Shown here one piece after another: positions 12,100 to 24,683 of a stretch of 64,000 nt of DNA. The notes below the pieces were generated by a model. It had not been told where the DNA came from and searched no databases. It was given only the letters and a program-made list of their open reading frames with translations. Source of the DNA: Megalobrama amblycephala (Eukaryota; Chordata; Actinopteri; Cypriniformes; Xenocyprididae); assembly GCF_018812025.1 (NCBI RefSeq), contig NC_063050.1, forward strand, positions 9,951,015 through 10,015,014, written 5' to 3'. Both the position numbers and the translations under genes were made by a program. Numbering within the stretch: the stretch's first letter is position 1; the number at the start of each line of letters is the position of its first letter.

Positions 12100-14354
12100 A
12101 GGGGTGGTTCAGTGTTTTTTTTTTTTTTTTTTTTTTTCTAGGCTTGATTGTGTTTTGGGGGCACAATTTAACATGTCTTAATGCTTCGTTTTTTTTTTTG
12201 AAAACGTATTTTTCATATATTTTATCTTAATTCTACACCTCTGTTTCCACTGTCATATGAACGGCTCGTTTGACTTCCTGCTTCTATGAAGCCACTCCCT
12301 CCAAAATACGCAATGTGCTCAGATTGGTTAGCAGGTTGGTAACTGGCCCAGTGTATCGTGATTCGCTGAAGCGTCCGAAAACGCCACGCCCCTTACCAGT
12401 CATTGCTTCAGTCAAAATGTAAATAATAGCGCTTGTACTGCTGTATCAAACTGAGCCCGAATCAGACCCAGATGAAGAGGAAAAAGCAGAACCTCTGCAA
12501 TTACAGCTTTTAAAGGAAGACATTCATTATATTTAAAAAAATATAAAACAATGCGTTTGAATTTGAAAGATATGTCGCGGCGCTGAGCTTCGCGTCCGGT
12601 GTGCGAGCCCCTTGAGCGGCAGCATTGGTTTTCAGCGTGAATGTTGCGAAAAACACACAAAACACATCCAAAACGGGAAAGAGCTTTGTGATTGACTGTA
12701 CAAATAGCTTTGACACAAAACCTGAGGTATATATTTAAAAATTGCAGAAAGCAACAAGGAAAAAAAAAACAAATGGATCACTGCAATTCACAGAAACAGC
12801 TGGACTCCAGCAGAGAAACATGGATTTGCAGTTATCATTTTGTGTCAAATTGTTGAATTTTGAGATAAAATCATACCGTATATATTGTATTGTTATATAT
12901 TAGTTTGACAACTCATCAATTAAATATTTTCCATCTTTTATTCTGCATAATTGGGTGTTTTTCAATAAACAACCCTGACAAAAACTATACTCTAAAACTA
13001 TTTATGTTTTAGGGCTGGACAATATGACAATATAACATTGATATAAGTGATTATTCGGATTTAAACCTACCTATATTGTAGTTATATAAAATATTCACAG
13101 GCAGATTTGCTTTATGTATTTCCCCGCCGTCGAAATCAGGCACATATAAATGTCAGGAAACACGACTCCAGGCTGCATGTCAATATCCATGGATTAGGTT
13201 TATTTGACAAGTTGTAAGGAACACATTCAATTCCAACCTTTAGTGTAATCATTTGTTTTACTCGCGTTTTCGCAGTTTCCCCTATTAAATCCAGTCACGC
13301 AGCAGGTTCTTTTGCCACTCAGTCCAGCTGAGGGAGCACGTTTTCGGTGGGAAAGTGACGTCAATGCATACCCTCTATACTGCGCCACATGGCCTTGCCC
13401 ACTTTTACCCCCTTTCCACCAGCACGAACCGGGTGCTAGTTCGGAGTTGGTTCAACTAATGAGCCTTCTAAGAACCGGTTTGCCTTTCCACGGGCTAGAG
13501 AGCCGGCACAGAGCCAGGTGTTACGTCACTGTATACGTCTCATATTTCACAGCAAAGCTGGCGCTGCAGTGCCAAACCAAAACACACCAGGCTCGTTTGA
13601 GATACATCGCTTCTCGCATAGCGATCGGCGCATGACATCAAAGCTCCGCGAGAACGATCCGAAAGCACAAGGAGTTGTATGCTCTACAAACGCTCCCGCG
13701 AATCCGCGGCACCCGCCGAATCGGTCCGATGCATCTCGAACAAGCCTTCTATCAACAATCGCGGATGTTTCACTACTGTTGATGCTCATGGTTTTGCAAA
13801 ACTACATTGGCATCCAAACACGGCTCGCCGTAATTTGTATATAGACAGAGATTACAAGTGAGCTGCTATTAGCTCTATTAGCTGCTATTTCAAAAATGGT
13901 TTCTTGTTGGTCACAGTAACCCCGCCCCCAGCCCCTGATGCAAGCGGTTCTTACTTCTAGCCCAGCAACGTTTTGGTGCTACTTACGAACCACTTTTCCT
14001 GGTTTGGAGCTGGTGCTTTGTGTGTCGAAAGACAAAGAACTGATTTGAAACTTGGCTCTGGCTCCAAAGCAGCACTCAAACTGCTTTGGTGGAAAAGGGG
14101 TATCTGTTGCATGTTCCCAGGGGCAGTGTTTATGTTAATAGCAAGGGTTCATGATGTCACCAACCCGGGAAGAAGCTCGTTGTAGTCCAAACCAGTCGTT
14201 TTTGTAGGCATTAAACTGCCATAAATTTAAAATACAATATCTCTGTTTGCATTGAACTTTCAGCGCTGTAACTTTGCAGATACTGTTTATGCTCAAGCAG
14301 CAACATTACACACTAACTAAAGTTAAAAAAGTGAAATCACATTGAACCACCCCT
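12100..14354. mobile_element. TTAA-target DNA transposon (2255 bp), non-autonomous
   Basis: The termini AGGGGTGGTTCA and TGAACCACCCCT are perfect inverted repeats flanked by TTAA on both sides (12096-12099 and 14355-14358). The uninterrupted paralogous site is in the unit A flank, reading GTTCTTAATGGAGAGC near 2667-2682. TTAA target duplication occurs in the piggyBac and Kolobok groups; the AGG...CCT ends favour Kolobok. No transposase frame can be read. A related copy, with the same left end and truncated at the right, sits in the unit C intron at 17451. Confidence 0.85.
13398..14105. mobile_element. Nested MITE with CCCCTTTCCACCA ends
   Basis: ACCCCCTTTCCACCAGCACG near 13408-13427 faces TGCTTTGGTGGAAAAGGGGT near 14083-14102. 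They form imperfect inverted ends with internal GAACCGG/CTGGCTCC words, as in common fish hAT-type MITEs. Exact borders and TSD are not clear. It lies inside the TTAA-target element. Confidence 0.45.
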
Positions 14355-14574
14355 TTAATAGAGAGCATAAAAATGAGGACAATTAACATTTATTATTTAT
14401 TACTTTATATAGCCTAAAGGGCTACACACAAATAGGCTTTTTTTGTAGCTTAAATATTTTAATTGAGGAAGGAATTATAGAAAAAGAGCCGCTTTGTATG
14501 AATTGATTGAAAAAAAAAAAACTGATTAAAAAAAAAAAAACATGGGTGTAATTTTTTTATTTATTTTTTTTTGG

Positions 14575-14840
14575 TGCACAAAAAGTATTCTATTTGCTTC
14601 ATAACATTAAGGTTGAACGATTGGAGTCACATAAACTGTTTTAAATATGTTTTTAGTAGCTTTCTGGGAATTGAAAAAGGGAGTGTTATTGCTGGCCATG
14701 GCCTTACTGAGTCATCGGATTTCATCAAAATGATCTTAATTTGTGTTCTGAAGATGAATGAATGTCTTACAGCTGTGGAACGACATGAGGGTGAGTAATT
14801 AATGACTTTATTTTCATTTGTGGGTGAACTAACCCTTTAA
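14575..14840 (-). repeat. Truncated GGGTGAACTAACCCTTTAA-type MITE, duplicate copy
   Basis: This is near-identical to 2795-3061 and ends in the same GGGTGAACTAACCCTTTAA terminus. It was carried along in the tandem duplication. Confidence 0.6.
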
Positions 14841-16389
14841 CCGAGTCTCATCTGAAATCATATACTTCCCTAAGCGAAAAACATGTGACAAAAGAAGTAT
14901 GTGCAAAATCACAGTACTCATAAAAGTGTAAACAAAAAGCAGCCGGATGACCTGCTACTTCCGGCAAGATCCTGAAGTGTGCATACAATGGATGTTTCAC
15001 TATCCCATGAGGCCACAGGAGAGGATTTGTGAATGGAGGTGAAGTGACACAACTAATGCTGGTAGGTCACATGATAATGACAGCATGTAGTTCGTCCGGA
15101 TTACATTCATACTACACACATTCATATACAGAACGTACCTTTTCCCAAAGTACTTCCTCCAGAGAGTATGTGATTTCTGACACAGCCAGAGTACTTGCTT
15201 CCAGCAGATTGAAGAGGGGGATACCAAATCACCAACAGAACATGAAACATCTTTCTAATCAAATATATGCCATATAAAGCAGTAGTGCAGATATATTATT
15301 CAATAAACATCAAGACTGGAGTTCTGTGTAAAACACCTTTTAAACACTCCTACTCTCTTCTAATAAAATGGATTATTCATTCCTGAATCTCTCTCTGCAC
15401 CAGGTAAAAAACGGCTCATCTATTAAAGTTTGGTGAATTGGTAAACCATTAGAGATGTCCTGTAGAGCTGGAACTGGTGTTGTTCACCTTTAATAATGAT
15501 CTTGACTAGAGTCATTATATACAGTTATGATCTAGTGATTACATCAATACATATTAGTCATCATCCATTTTCAGTTTATTTGCTCAACATACACAACTAC
15601 TGTTGTGAAGTGACTTTGCTCAAGATACTTAAAAAAAGTATGTATTTGTGTACAAGTAAAGATATCGATCCTATCAAAATCTGTGTAAAAACAACTTATA
15701 TTTAACAAAAGAAAATGACGTACGGGTAGTACAAATTTATATGACTGTTTAAGCCCCGCCCCTCACTTCCGTTCTGTGGCTGCGGTTCTGCAGCTGGATA
15801 CTATTGCCTACTCTCAGTTGAACTTCAGGCGAGGCTAGGCGCATCTCAAACAAGCCTATTCACACTTGGGGTCATTGCACTTACATGATGTATTTCCTGT
15901 ATTTAGCTCAAGTGTTCAAGTAGGTGTGGACACACCCGATGGGACATACTTATAGTCTTGCAAAATTTGCAAGTTTTTTATTTTCAGCACTTTGCATTTT
16001 AAAATAAACTTCTAAATGTCTGTTCAGTCGCTATGTAACTAACAGAAGACACAATTTTAAGATTGTGGTGCTTCTAATTAAGTGATAAAAAGCAGTTGCA
16101 AATGTTGCAAAAGACACACCCCCTTACCCATATTTGCACCAATAAAATGTGCAACACGTTATGATTTACTACCAAATTATATGCAATTAATTTAACTTAC
16201 AGTCAAATGTTTTCCTGGAATGTTTCAATTTTGGGGCATGTGAGCTCCCAAACATAATGCATGATGGGATATGCTTAGCCTAAGAAGTGGTATTCAAGAT
16301 AGTGTGGGTTAAGTGTTATTTTAGGACACTGCAATTTGGCATTTTTAAGACCTCGGACAAACTGTGTGGGTATTTGGACAGGTCATTAC
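14841..16389. other. Intergenic region B-C, duplicated, no gene seen
   Basis: Segments 14841-15550 and 15885-16389 match the A-B interval. The single ACTGGAGT at about 15318-15325 marks the empty site of the hAT-like insertion. About 15555-15885 has no counterpart upstream of unit B and contains a GC-richer stretch (about 15750-15860) of SINE or promoter-like character that I cannot name. No exon is supported. Confidence 0.5.
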
Positions 16390-16410
16390 TTTCACTTCCC
16401 CCTTTATTAA

Positions 16411-16448
<38 letters not shown>

Positions 16449-16597
16449 AGGAAGTGGGCGTCTCCGTCACATTCAGCACTTCATGTTAAACTTGTAACCA
16501 GGAAAGAAACACTCAAAACTCATCTGAACACACATCGAGAGCTTCAGAAGAACTGAATCTACTGACAACAGAGAAGATCATTTAATAAGAGAGAAGA
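16390..16597 (+). promoter_or_regulatory. Unit C 5' control block: EICE-like, (CT)n-CAG, PU.1-like, 5' UTR
   Basis: TTTCACTTCC is at 16390-16399, the CT tract at 16413-16446 and AGAGGAAGTG at 16447-16456. The ATG follows the ETS-like site after 151 bp, as in the other five visible units. Confidence 0.55.
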
Positions 16598-17528
16598 ATG
16601 AAGATCATCTTGACTTTCACTCTGCTGATGATTCCTGGTAAGAATCTGAACTCAGAGTAAATCACTAAAAACAGCACAGATTTGATGAGGAGAGTCTTTC
16701 ACTTCACTTCATGATGTTCTAGTGACTGCTGAAGAAAGTTCATTTCTGTGTAGTCTCATAAATATATTAAAGTGTGTTTGATGCTGGTTTGTTGTAGGAG
16801 TCGTGAGCTCCATCAGTGTGACGGGATATTCAGGAGGAGGAGTCACGATCAAATGCAAATATGATGAAGGATATACAGCAAATAAAAAGTATTTTTGTAA
16901 AGGACAGTGGTCAGACTGCACAGACCAAATCAAGACTGATGAGAAATATAAATGGGTTCATTCTGGAAGATTCTCTCTGTATGACGACACAAGATCAGCA
17001 GTCTTCACTGTGACCATCAGAGATCTGAGAGAACAGGATTCTGACACGTACTGGTGTGGAACTGATATATATGCAAAAAAAGATTTATACACTGAAGTGA
17101 ATCTGAAGGTTATAAGAGGTGAGTAACTGAGAGCCTCAAACCCATGATGATCTCCACAACATCACGATACTCAACACTGACTGTAATTACTGCTGTTCAC
17201 ACGTGAAACTCATAACAGACTCCATCAGTAACCTTTTTTAACTCCTGTTGTAACACTCATAAAATAATCTTAAACAATGTCAACAGCAAAGTGATCAGAT
17301 GTGTTCGCTGAAAACAAAATGATAAATGATCTAAGCTGGTGTGTGTGTGTGTGTGTGTGTACCTAACCATAGTGCATTAAAACTGGCTAAGTCTCCTTTT
17401 AGGGTCATCCTTGTATGTCAGATATACATTTTATTGGACAGTGATCTTAAAGGGGTGGTTCAGTGTTTTTTTTTTTTTCTAGGCTTGATTGTGTTTGTGG
17501 GGCACAGTTTAACATGCTTAATGCTTCA

Positions 17529-17559
<31 letters not shown>

Positions 17560-20500
17560 AAAACGCTGTATTTTTCATATATTTTACCTTTATTCTACAC
17601 TTTTGTTTCCACAATCATATGAACGGCTCGTTTGACTTCCTGCTTCTATGAAGTCGCTCCCTCCGAAATACGGAATCTGCTTTAACTGGCCCAGTGTATC
17701 GTGATTCGCTGAAGCGTCCGGAAACGCCACGCCCCTTACCATTAGTTGCTTCAGTGGAAATGTAAATAATAGCGCTTATACTGCTGTATCAAATTGAGCC
17801 CGAATCAGACCCAGATGAAGAGGGTCAAGCAGAACCTCTGCAATCGCAGCTTTTAAAGGAAGTTTATGAATGGTATTTCATTTAGTATTTGTGTCAAAGT
17901 GTTTAGATGCTGTCACTGCTGTTTGTTAGCTTTCAATATACAGTTTTATCCTGATTAAAGCTTTACTGTAGCTGAATACATGACTGAGTAGCATTTTTGT
18001 AAAGGTATTGTTTAATTTATAGCATGAACAACTGTTTGTCTATGAACATAGACGTTTGTTGTTGAAGTATGCACTAGAATTTAGCTAACTGGCTAGTGAA
18101 GCAAAAAAAAGTTGGTCTTTGTTTATGTCCTTGATGCAACCAAAAAAAAGCAACAGAACTATACATTTAAAAGACATGTACAAACAATAAAACGTACTTA
18201 CAGTTTGAAGCCAATAAACAGCAGCTTCTGCTTTTAAAGTGGGAACTGCTTCTTTCAGTAATAGCCTTTGTGCAAATCCAGCATTGAACTCATGTAGATT
18301 CTGGAAGCTTCTTCAGTGGCGCATCCAGTGTAGAAAATATCACAGATTGTGTTTTTTTTTTTTTTTTTTTTTCTCTCAACTTAGCCTTCTATCTGTCACA
18401 TACACACTCTGGACTCTGCCTCTTTCTCACTGGTGCGTCTCAACCAGCTTCCTAGGTCGTGAATCAGTATATTTTGTACACAAAACAGGCACTGGTAAGG
18501 ACAGTAAGGACCCTGACTCACTAAACATCGGGACACTGATGACTGATGACGACATGTCAACGTCCTCATTGTACAATGTCACTACTGGTGTTTATGAACA
18601 ACAGCAGAGCTGATATATTTCTCACATTATTTTCAATGTTAAACTACATTATGATAAATACTTTGTAACAAAATGGCCGACTCCCTAATCAGTGCACTGA
18701 CTACTGAACTAGGGAGCTGATTGAGACACACCCACAGTCTCCCAGTCACACCCTGAACATCCACACCGGCAGCCAATCACCTGCTCACTTGAATTGGTAT
18801 AAAGACAACACACTTGCACTCACTCATGTTCGGGCCTTGTTGTTAATGTTGTTGTTGCTATTTATGTATGTTTCATGGACTCACTTGTTGGACCTGAATG
18901 TTTTTTTTGTTGATGGACGATCTTTCCTGACTTTAGAAGATATGGTATTTTTGAATAATCATGCTTGATCATACTCTGAAGGATTGCTTTTGGAGTGGGC
19001 TGGACAAGATCCTCAGCCTATGGATGCCAGCAGGAGATTCCAGCATGTCCTTGGCAAATTATCTGGACATTGTGACATCTACTGTCCTCCCAGCTCACTC
19101 CCACCATCATAATGCCATCGATCACTTACACCAAGCCTCATCCCCACCACGGATCCAGATCCAGAGCTGGAGCTGATGGCCTCCACGGACTAGATGGCAG
19201 AGCTGGTGCCCTCTATGGAGCCTGTGTATGCCGGTTATTTCATCTATGCATGTGGGAATTTTGAGTGAAGCTAAATGAGGAAGTGGAAAGTCAGCATCAT
19301 CCTCCAGTGTCAAAGAGTTGTGTTTCCCAGTCAGAAATAATCAACATCTTGGCTTCCACCTGTTCCCAAACACTTCCTATTCTGCTGGTTATGGTCAGAT
19401 CCAAGTGTCCTGTCGGCCAGCTCCAAGTCTCCATCACTAATGCTCCCACTCTGCCTTCCACTTCCACCTTCTCCACCTGTCCCGTGTTGGCCAAAGAGGC
19501 CCTTCCTGAATTCTCTGCATGTCTGTGACAGCCAAAGAGGCTGTTTTCGAACTGTCTGCCCTGTCAAGGCCTAGGAGGCCATCATGTAACCCTTTGCCTT
19601 TGCTACCCATTTTTTTGGCCCTGTCTTTACTGGCTCCATTCATCTCCTCCTACACTGGCTCCACCTAGCAGCTTGGATCTGCCTTGGGTTCATGTTCACC
19701 AGCTCCACCTGAGTGCGTCGACTGCCTTCGACTGCTCCACCTCACACTTTCAAGCCCTTCACTCCACCTTGGCCTGTCGACCAGTCGCTCAGTCCCAGGT
19801 GGAGCCGAGGTTATCATCCCTGCAACTCCACCAGGCTCCCTTGTCTCTCCGTCTCCACCTTGTCAGTTGTCGCTCTGCCTATGCTACAGACCTCTGGTCC
19901 TTCAGATGGGCCTTGTCCCTCCACCCCTTCAGCTCTGTTAGGCTTCTTCCTTCCGGCTCCACATCTGTCCTCGGTTGCTCCAGCTCAGTCCTCTGGCACC
20001 CTGGCTCCATCTCATCTGCTCATCATTGTGGCGCCACCTTGGCCTTCAGGTTCTTTGGTGTCAACAGGTCTCCTTGGCTCCACCTGGGTCTCTATCTCCA
20101 CCTCAGTCAGTCATCCCCCTGTTTCCACCTTGCATTTACACCAATATTCCACCATGGCTTCTCCCTCCTTCAACTTCACCATGGGCCTGTGCTCTGGTTC
20201 TCTTGGGTACTTCCTGGCTCCTTCCACCATGATGTTGAGGGATCACCTAATTATTTGGACTGGCATAGAGCCCACACACTTGCTCTCACTCATGGTCTGG
20301 ACTTGTTGTTAATGTCGTTGTTGCTACTGTTTTTTTTTCTTTGAAACCCTGTTTCCTTAAAAAGAGGTTTGTTTCCCTGTTGTTTTTAACAGTGCTATAT
20401 AAATTTGCCAACAACCTTCGGGAATGTCCTCATTATAAAAAAACAGTATGAAACTAAAGAGGAATTCTGTGTGAGTTGGTTTACATGTGTAGTATTAGCT

Positions 20501-22249
20501 TGGTAAAAACAGTGAATGTCTCAGTAAATAGTAAAGTAAAAGTGTGTGTCTGAATCTCATTGACTAAACCTTGTGTTTTTACTTTTGTGTTCAACAGATC
20601 AACCAATCAGGAGTGTGAGAGGATATTCAGGAGGAAACGTTATTATAAACTACAAATATGAGATGAAACACAAGAACCATGTGAAATATTTCTGTAAAAC
20701 TGGAGGTCAATGTTTTACTGTAATAATCACTAACAGAGCAGCAGGATGGGAACAGGACAGACGATTCTCCGTTCATGATGACAGATCTGCAGGTCTCTTA
20801 CGTGTGTTTATCAGAGATCTGAATGAGAACGACTCTGGAGAATATCAGATTACAGTCAAAGTTTCTGAAGAATACGGTTTCTTCTTTGGGTTTAATCTGA
20901 TCATCAGAGACGGTGAGACACTTTCATTCATTTCTGCATTATTTGACAGAATCCATGAATATATCTGGTCATTGTAACATTGCTGCACTTGATTTGGATC
21001 TGAAACAGATGCTTGTTGTGTGAAGAGCATCAGTCTATCAGCTGCTGCAGGAGGATCTGTGAACATCAGCTGCAAATACCCACAATCCCACATTAGTGAT
21101 GTGAAGTTTCTCTGCTGGAGATCTGGAGCTGATCTCTGTGCTGAAGAGACGTCTGTGAAGGAGAGCAGAAGATGGAGTCCTGAGGGAAAGATCCAGCTGT
21201 ATGATGACAGAGAAGAGCAGCTCCTGACGGGAAGCATCAGTCATGTGACTGAACAACATTCAGAATACTGGTGTGGAGTTCAGTCTGATCAAGGACACAA
21301 GAGCTTCATCACACGAGTCCTGATCCATGTTACAGGTGAGAAATGATGAAACAAACCAGCATCTGTAACACTTTAAGAAAAACCTCCTGAGAGTCTCAAA
21401 TTGCTCAAATACAGTCAACAGTTTGATGTTTGTGTGTGTGAAACATGTCAGATGGTTCAGAAATGTGTGAAAAACATCAGCGTCTCTGAGAAAAGGGAAG
21501 TGAAGTATCTGTGAGTGATTATTGATACTGGCTTTACTGTGTTTTAGAGCAAACATCAACACCATCATCATCACTGTCACCATCACCACCATCCTCCTCC
21601 TCCTCCTCCTCCTCCTCCTCCTCCTCCTCATCACCATCACCATCACCACCATCATCCTCATCCTCATCATCATCACCATCATCATCAGTTGAATCTCCAG
21701 CGATCTCATCTGTGTTTCCTGTAACAGGTACAAACTCTCTCTGAAACACAAACACACTCATTTGTGTGGTTCAGATTGTGAGTCTCTGGTGTTTTCAGGC
21801 TCTTCTCTGGTGGTCAGTGTGTCTGTGGTTCTGCTGCTGATCATCATTGGACTCGTGATCGTGATCTGGACTGTCTGCAGGAGGCGTCAGTCGAACAGTA
21901 AAACTCCTTATTCTTCCATGTTCCATTCTGTCTATATTTTTTCACATTAATAAAACATTGAAAACAATAGTTTTTTTTCTTTTTTTTTTTTTTTTTTTTC
22001 ATTCACTTGCTTGTTTTTGACAGACGCTGATTCCTCCTCCAAAACATCTCACGTGACACCAGCCAACAATGAAGAGGTTTGTAGAATTACTGTTTATAAA
22101 ACAAGATTTATGTTTTTAAATATTAAATAAGCTCTTTCTCTCCTCAGGTTTATAATAATTACTGTAATTATGAGGAGGTTGTAGACACTCACAGACAATT
22201 ACCCACAAACCCATCTGATTCCTCCGACAATATTTACACTAATGTTTAA
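16598..22249 (+). CDS. Unit C: three-Ig-domain CD300/PIGRL-like receptor, 478 aa
   Basis: Exons: 16598-16637, 16798-17118, 20598-20912, 21009-21335, 21548-21727, 21799-21897, 22024-22076, 22148-22249. All join in frame (478 aa plus stop). D1 (to residue 120) has TIKCKY, YFCKG, SDCTD and YWCGT. D2 (121-225) has Tyr and Ile in place of the canonical Cys pair. D3 (226-334) is nearly identical to units A, B and G. The stalk (335-394) is the longest of the A-C group because of expanded TCC/TCA triplets. TM exon 395-427 has no charge. The tail ends NIYTNV, and YEEVVD replaces YEEVED of unit A. The 3.48-kb D1-D2 intron holds a truncated TTAA element, a MITE and the retroelement-like repeat. Cell-surface receptor role is inferred from the family. 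Confidence 0.88.
17451..18360. mobile_element. Right-truncated TTAA-target transposon in unit C intron
   Basis: AGGGGTGGTTCAGTG follows TTAA at 17447-17450. The first about 430 bp match 12100-12530, then the sequences diverge. There is no matching right terminus: the copy ends in a poly-T/CTCTC tract where the intron shared with unit B resumes (CTCAACTTAGCC). Truncation by recombination in the T-rich tract is an inference. Confidence 0.6.
18433..18731. mobile_element. MITE with GTGCGTCTCAA terminal repeats (longer copy)
   Basis: Inverted ends GTGCGTCTCAACCAGCT and AGCTGATTGAGACACAC enclose about 265 bp. The copy in unit B is shorter by an internal deletion. The small open frame inside, ending GVYEQQQS, is discussed under rejected items. 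Confidence 0.6.
18738..20335. repeat. Retroelement-like Pro/Ser-rich repeat in the D1-D2 intron of unit C
   Basis: This is the second copy of the repeat at 8186-9730, differing by small indels. For example an extra block at about 19158-19210 adds about 60 bp relative to unit B. It was inherited with the tandem duplication. No retroviral-type motif was identified. Confidence 0.4.
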
Positions 22250-22985
22250 CAGCAGAGATCCTCACATATCTTCATCTTCATCTTCATCATCTTTATGTAA
22301 TAATGATGCAGATGGTCCTGATGATGTTCATCTTTAATAACGATCAGGATTAGAGTCAACATATGCAGTTATGATCCTACGATTGCTGTAAATACATGTT
22401 AGCGATCGACTGTCGATCTTTTGAAGACTTTCAGTTTGTTATTTGCTCAATATACAAAACTTTCCTGCAGAAGTGATTTATGTTATTTGTTCAACATACT
22501 TAAAAATGTCAATATGTGTATGTAATTATGAACAAAATAAAAGATAATTGTTCTTTATAACAATGCAGTGTTATTATTTTAATATCAAATCATATTAGTA
22601 CATGTGTGCAGATGAATCACTTTATGATTTGTTGAAATATTTAATGCGTTTCAGTTTCATATGCAGCTCTAGAAGTTCAGTTATTCACCATAAGGTTTTG
22701 TTGAAGTGTAATGTGATGTCTTTGAGAACAGGAGCTCATCTGAACAGACTGAGTGTTTGTGTGTCATGATGAATCAGTCACGTGCTGCAGATCAGCTGTT
22801 GAACACTAGATGGAGCCACTTGACTCTTGACTCTTGACTCTTGACTCTTGACTCTTGAGCCACTTGAGTTCTTAATGGAGAGCATAAAAATGAGGACAAT
22901 TAACATTGAGGAAGGAATTATAGAAAAAGCCGCTTTGTATGAATTGATTAAAAAAAAAACAAAAAAAAAAACATGGGTGTATTTT
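22250..22985 (+). other. 3' UTR and 3' flank of unit C
   Basis: It contains AATAAA at 22536-22541. The flank block seen after units A and B follows, ending with a short tandem array of TTGACTC units at about 22821-22860 that the other copies lack. No exon was seen. Confidence 0.7.
22536..22541 (+). terminator. Polyadenylation signal AATAAA, unit C
   Basis: AATAAA lies 287 bp after the unit C stop, matching the spacing in unit A. Confidence 0.7.
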
Positions 22986-22989
22986 TTTT

Positions 22990-23410
22990 TTTTTTCTTCT
23001 TTTGCAAGAAACCCATAGCGATTTAAGCAATGAAGTAGAATGAAAAATGTGGTGGGAGGGTAAGATCTTTTCAAGTCATTGCTCTAAACTAAGTGGAGGT
23101 GTTGCAATTTTGTTTGCAAGGAAGTTTAATATGACTAATATTTATTCTTATGAGATAGATATGGGCAGACTTTTGGTTGAACAGGTAATGGGGTTTCCTT
23201 TTCTTTTCATTAATGTTTACTCACCAAATAATGGAGCAGAAAGTGTTTTTTTTTTTTTTTTTTTTTTTGTGAATTAATAAAACGTGAAAATGCATGTATG
23301 GTTCTTGGAATTGTACTTTAGATTTTACAGTGGACCGAAATGGTGACTTATCTGATGTATTGGGGGTGAAACACGCAACAGCGAAGCAATATGTACAGTT
23401 AAGCAGATGA
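22990..23410 (+). mobile_element. LINE fragment, AP-endonuclease domain, broken
   Basis: Translation gives LQETHSDLSNEVE, then an in-frame stop, then WWEGKIFSSHCSKLSGG and INVYSPNNGAE. After a poly-T interruption it continues with DFTVDRNGD-like sequence. QETH, SGGVAILF, NVYSPN and DFN/DFT are the conserved blocks of the APE-type endonuclease of L1/Tx1-like LINEs. No reverse transcriptase follows. It is a dead 5'-and-3'-truncated fragment between units C and D. Confidence 0.7.
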
Positions 23411-23519
23411 TTAAGTTTCACGTCAAGTGTTTTTGTCCCATAGAAAACCATTATAACCAGTTTCTGGGCTTACTGACTTAATGCCAATGGCCACTAGACG
23501 GCGTCTGTGCGCTACCTTT

Positions 23520-23760
23520 TTAACATCCGTCTCCTGCAGTCACGTGATCAGCTGCTGTCCGCGGTGCTGAACATCATCTAAACACTAAAGGGAGCCACTT
23601 ATCTTACATTTGTCTCCATTTAACATAAGTTAAAAGTTAAATATTTACCATATCAATACATTACAAATATTTACCATATTAATCGATCAGAAACATTTAT
23701 CAGGTGTCCACTAGATGTCCAGTGACTTACTTTCACTTCCTTCTTTATTAATCAAATTCA
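23520..23760 (+). repeat. Relic of a unit 3' flank joined to a unit promoter
   Basis: CACGTGATCAGCTGCTGTCC (23541-23560) and the following GAACATCATCTAAACACTAAAGG recur after unit D at about 30853-30902. A diverged form follows A, B and C. The block then runs straight into ACTTTCACTTCC and TTTATTAATC, the start of the control block seen at units B, C and E. TTTCACTTCC is at 23731-23740. It marks a former short gene-to-gene junction, later split from unit D by about 1.3 kb of repeats. Confidence 0.55.
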
Positions 23761-23876
23761 ATTTCAAATTAAATTTGCTTTATTGGCATGACATATTTAG
23801 GTACATATTACTAAAGCATTGCATAAAGCAAAACAAAAAGAAACAAACAAGAACATATATAAAATGCATTCATACA

Positions 23877-23880
<4 letters not shown>

Positions 23881-23951
<71 letters not shown>
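23881..23951. repeat. (TA)n microsatellite
   Basis: About 70 bp of uninterrupted TA, lying between the displaced EICE-like site and the LINE fragment. Confidence 0.95.
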
Positions 23952-23954
<3 letters not shown>

Positions 23955-23955
<1 letters not shown>

Positions 23956-24683
23956 TAATAAATTCCTGTGTGTTGTATTTCTGACTGGGGTGAGATATTC
24001 AGCCAGACTGTACTCTCTGTTAGATTAAGGTAACACTGGAGACGACTTTGCTCTTTCGTTTGCTCTTTCCAGTGCTGCATATATGTCTCTTTCTCTTTAC
24101 TCATAATTTCTTTAATTCTTGCAGGGTTTTCTGGGGCAGTGATTTTGAATGCTTTGTTTGTCAGTTCTGACACCATTGCACAAAGATGACTTTTCTGAGC
24201 ACTCAGTTCTTGTGTTTTTAGTGCTTTAAAATGAAGTGTGTCTTCAGGACTAGATTTTAAGTGTATCCAGAACTTTAAATCTCTTTTTTTAATCATTAAA
24301 TTGAGGGGAAGACGGCCTAGTTCCGCCCTACAGCTGTTATTAGGTGTGTTTCTATGGACATGAAGGATGCTTCTACAGAACTCTACATGTAGACCTTCTA
24401 AAGGATGTTTGTCCCAAACCTTATGGCCGTAGTATTTTTTTATCCATATAACTAAACGTCCAGAATCTCTGCCACGATGTATTGAGTGGAGTTTCCATGA
24501 GGGAACTATGATTTCAGAGTAACCAGCAGGACACTGAGTGGACACACCTGATCTACACCATGTTTCAATTAGAATTAAAATGTCAACATTTGTGATGCTA
24601 TTCAAGGAATCGGTGTTTGTGCTTTTTAATCCAAATTTTTTAGAGCACAAACCCTGAATATTCCAAAAGCTAATGCTTAACAT
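23955..24683 (-). mobile_element. Internally deleted LINE, minus strand (endonuclease start fused to post-RT region)
   Basis: A 242-codon open frame starts MLSISFWNIQGLCSKKFG and VDILILIETWC, typical of the N-terminus of APE-type LINE endonucleases (NIQGL, ETW). It jumps directly to VEFCRSILHVHRNTPNNSCR and AELGRLPL, the conserved region downstream of the reverse transcriptase in several fish LINEs. Endonuclease core and RT are missing, so it is a non-autonomous deletion derivative. The fused open frame is probably fortuitous. Confidence 0.7.
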
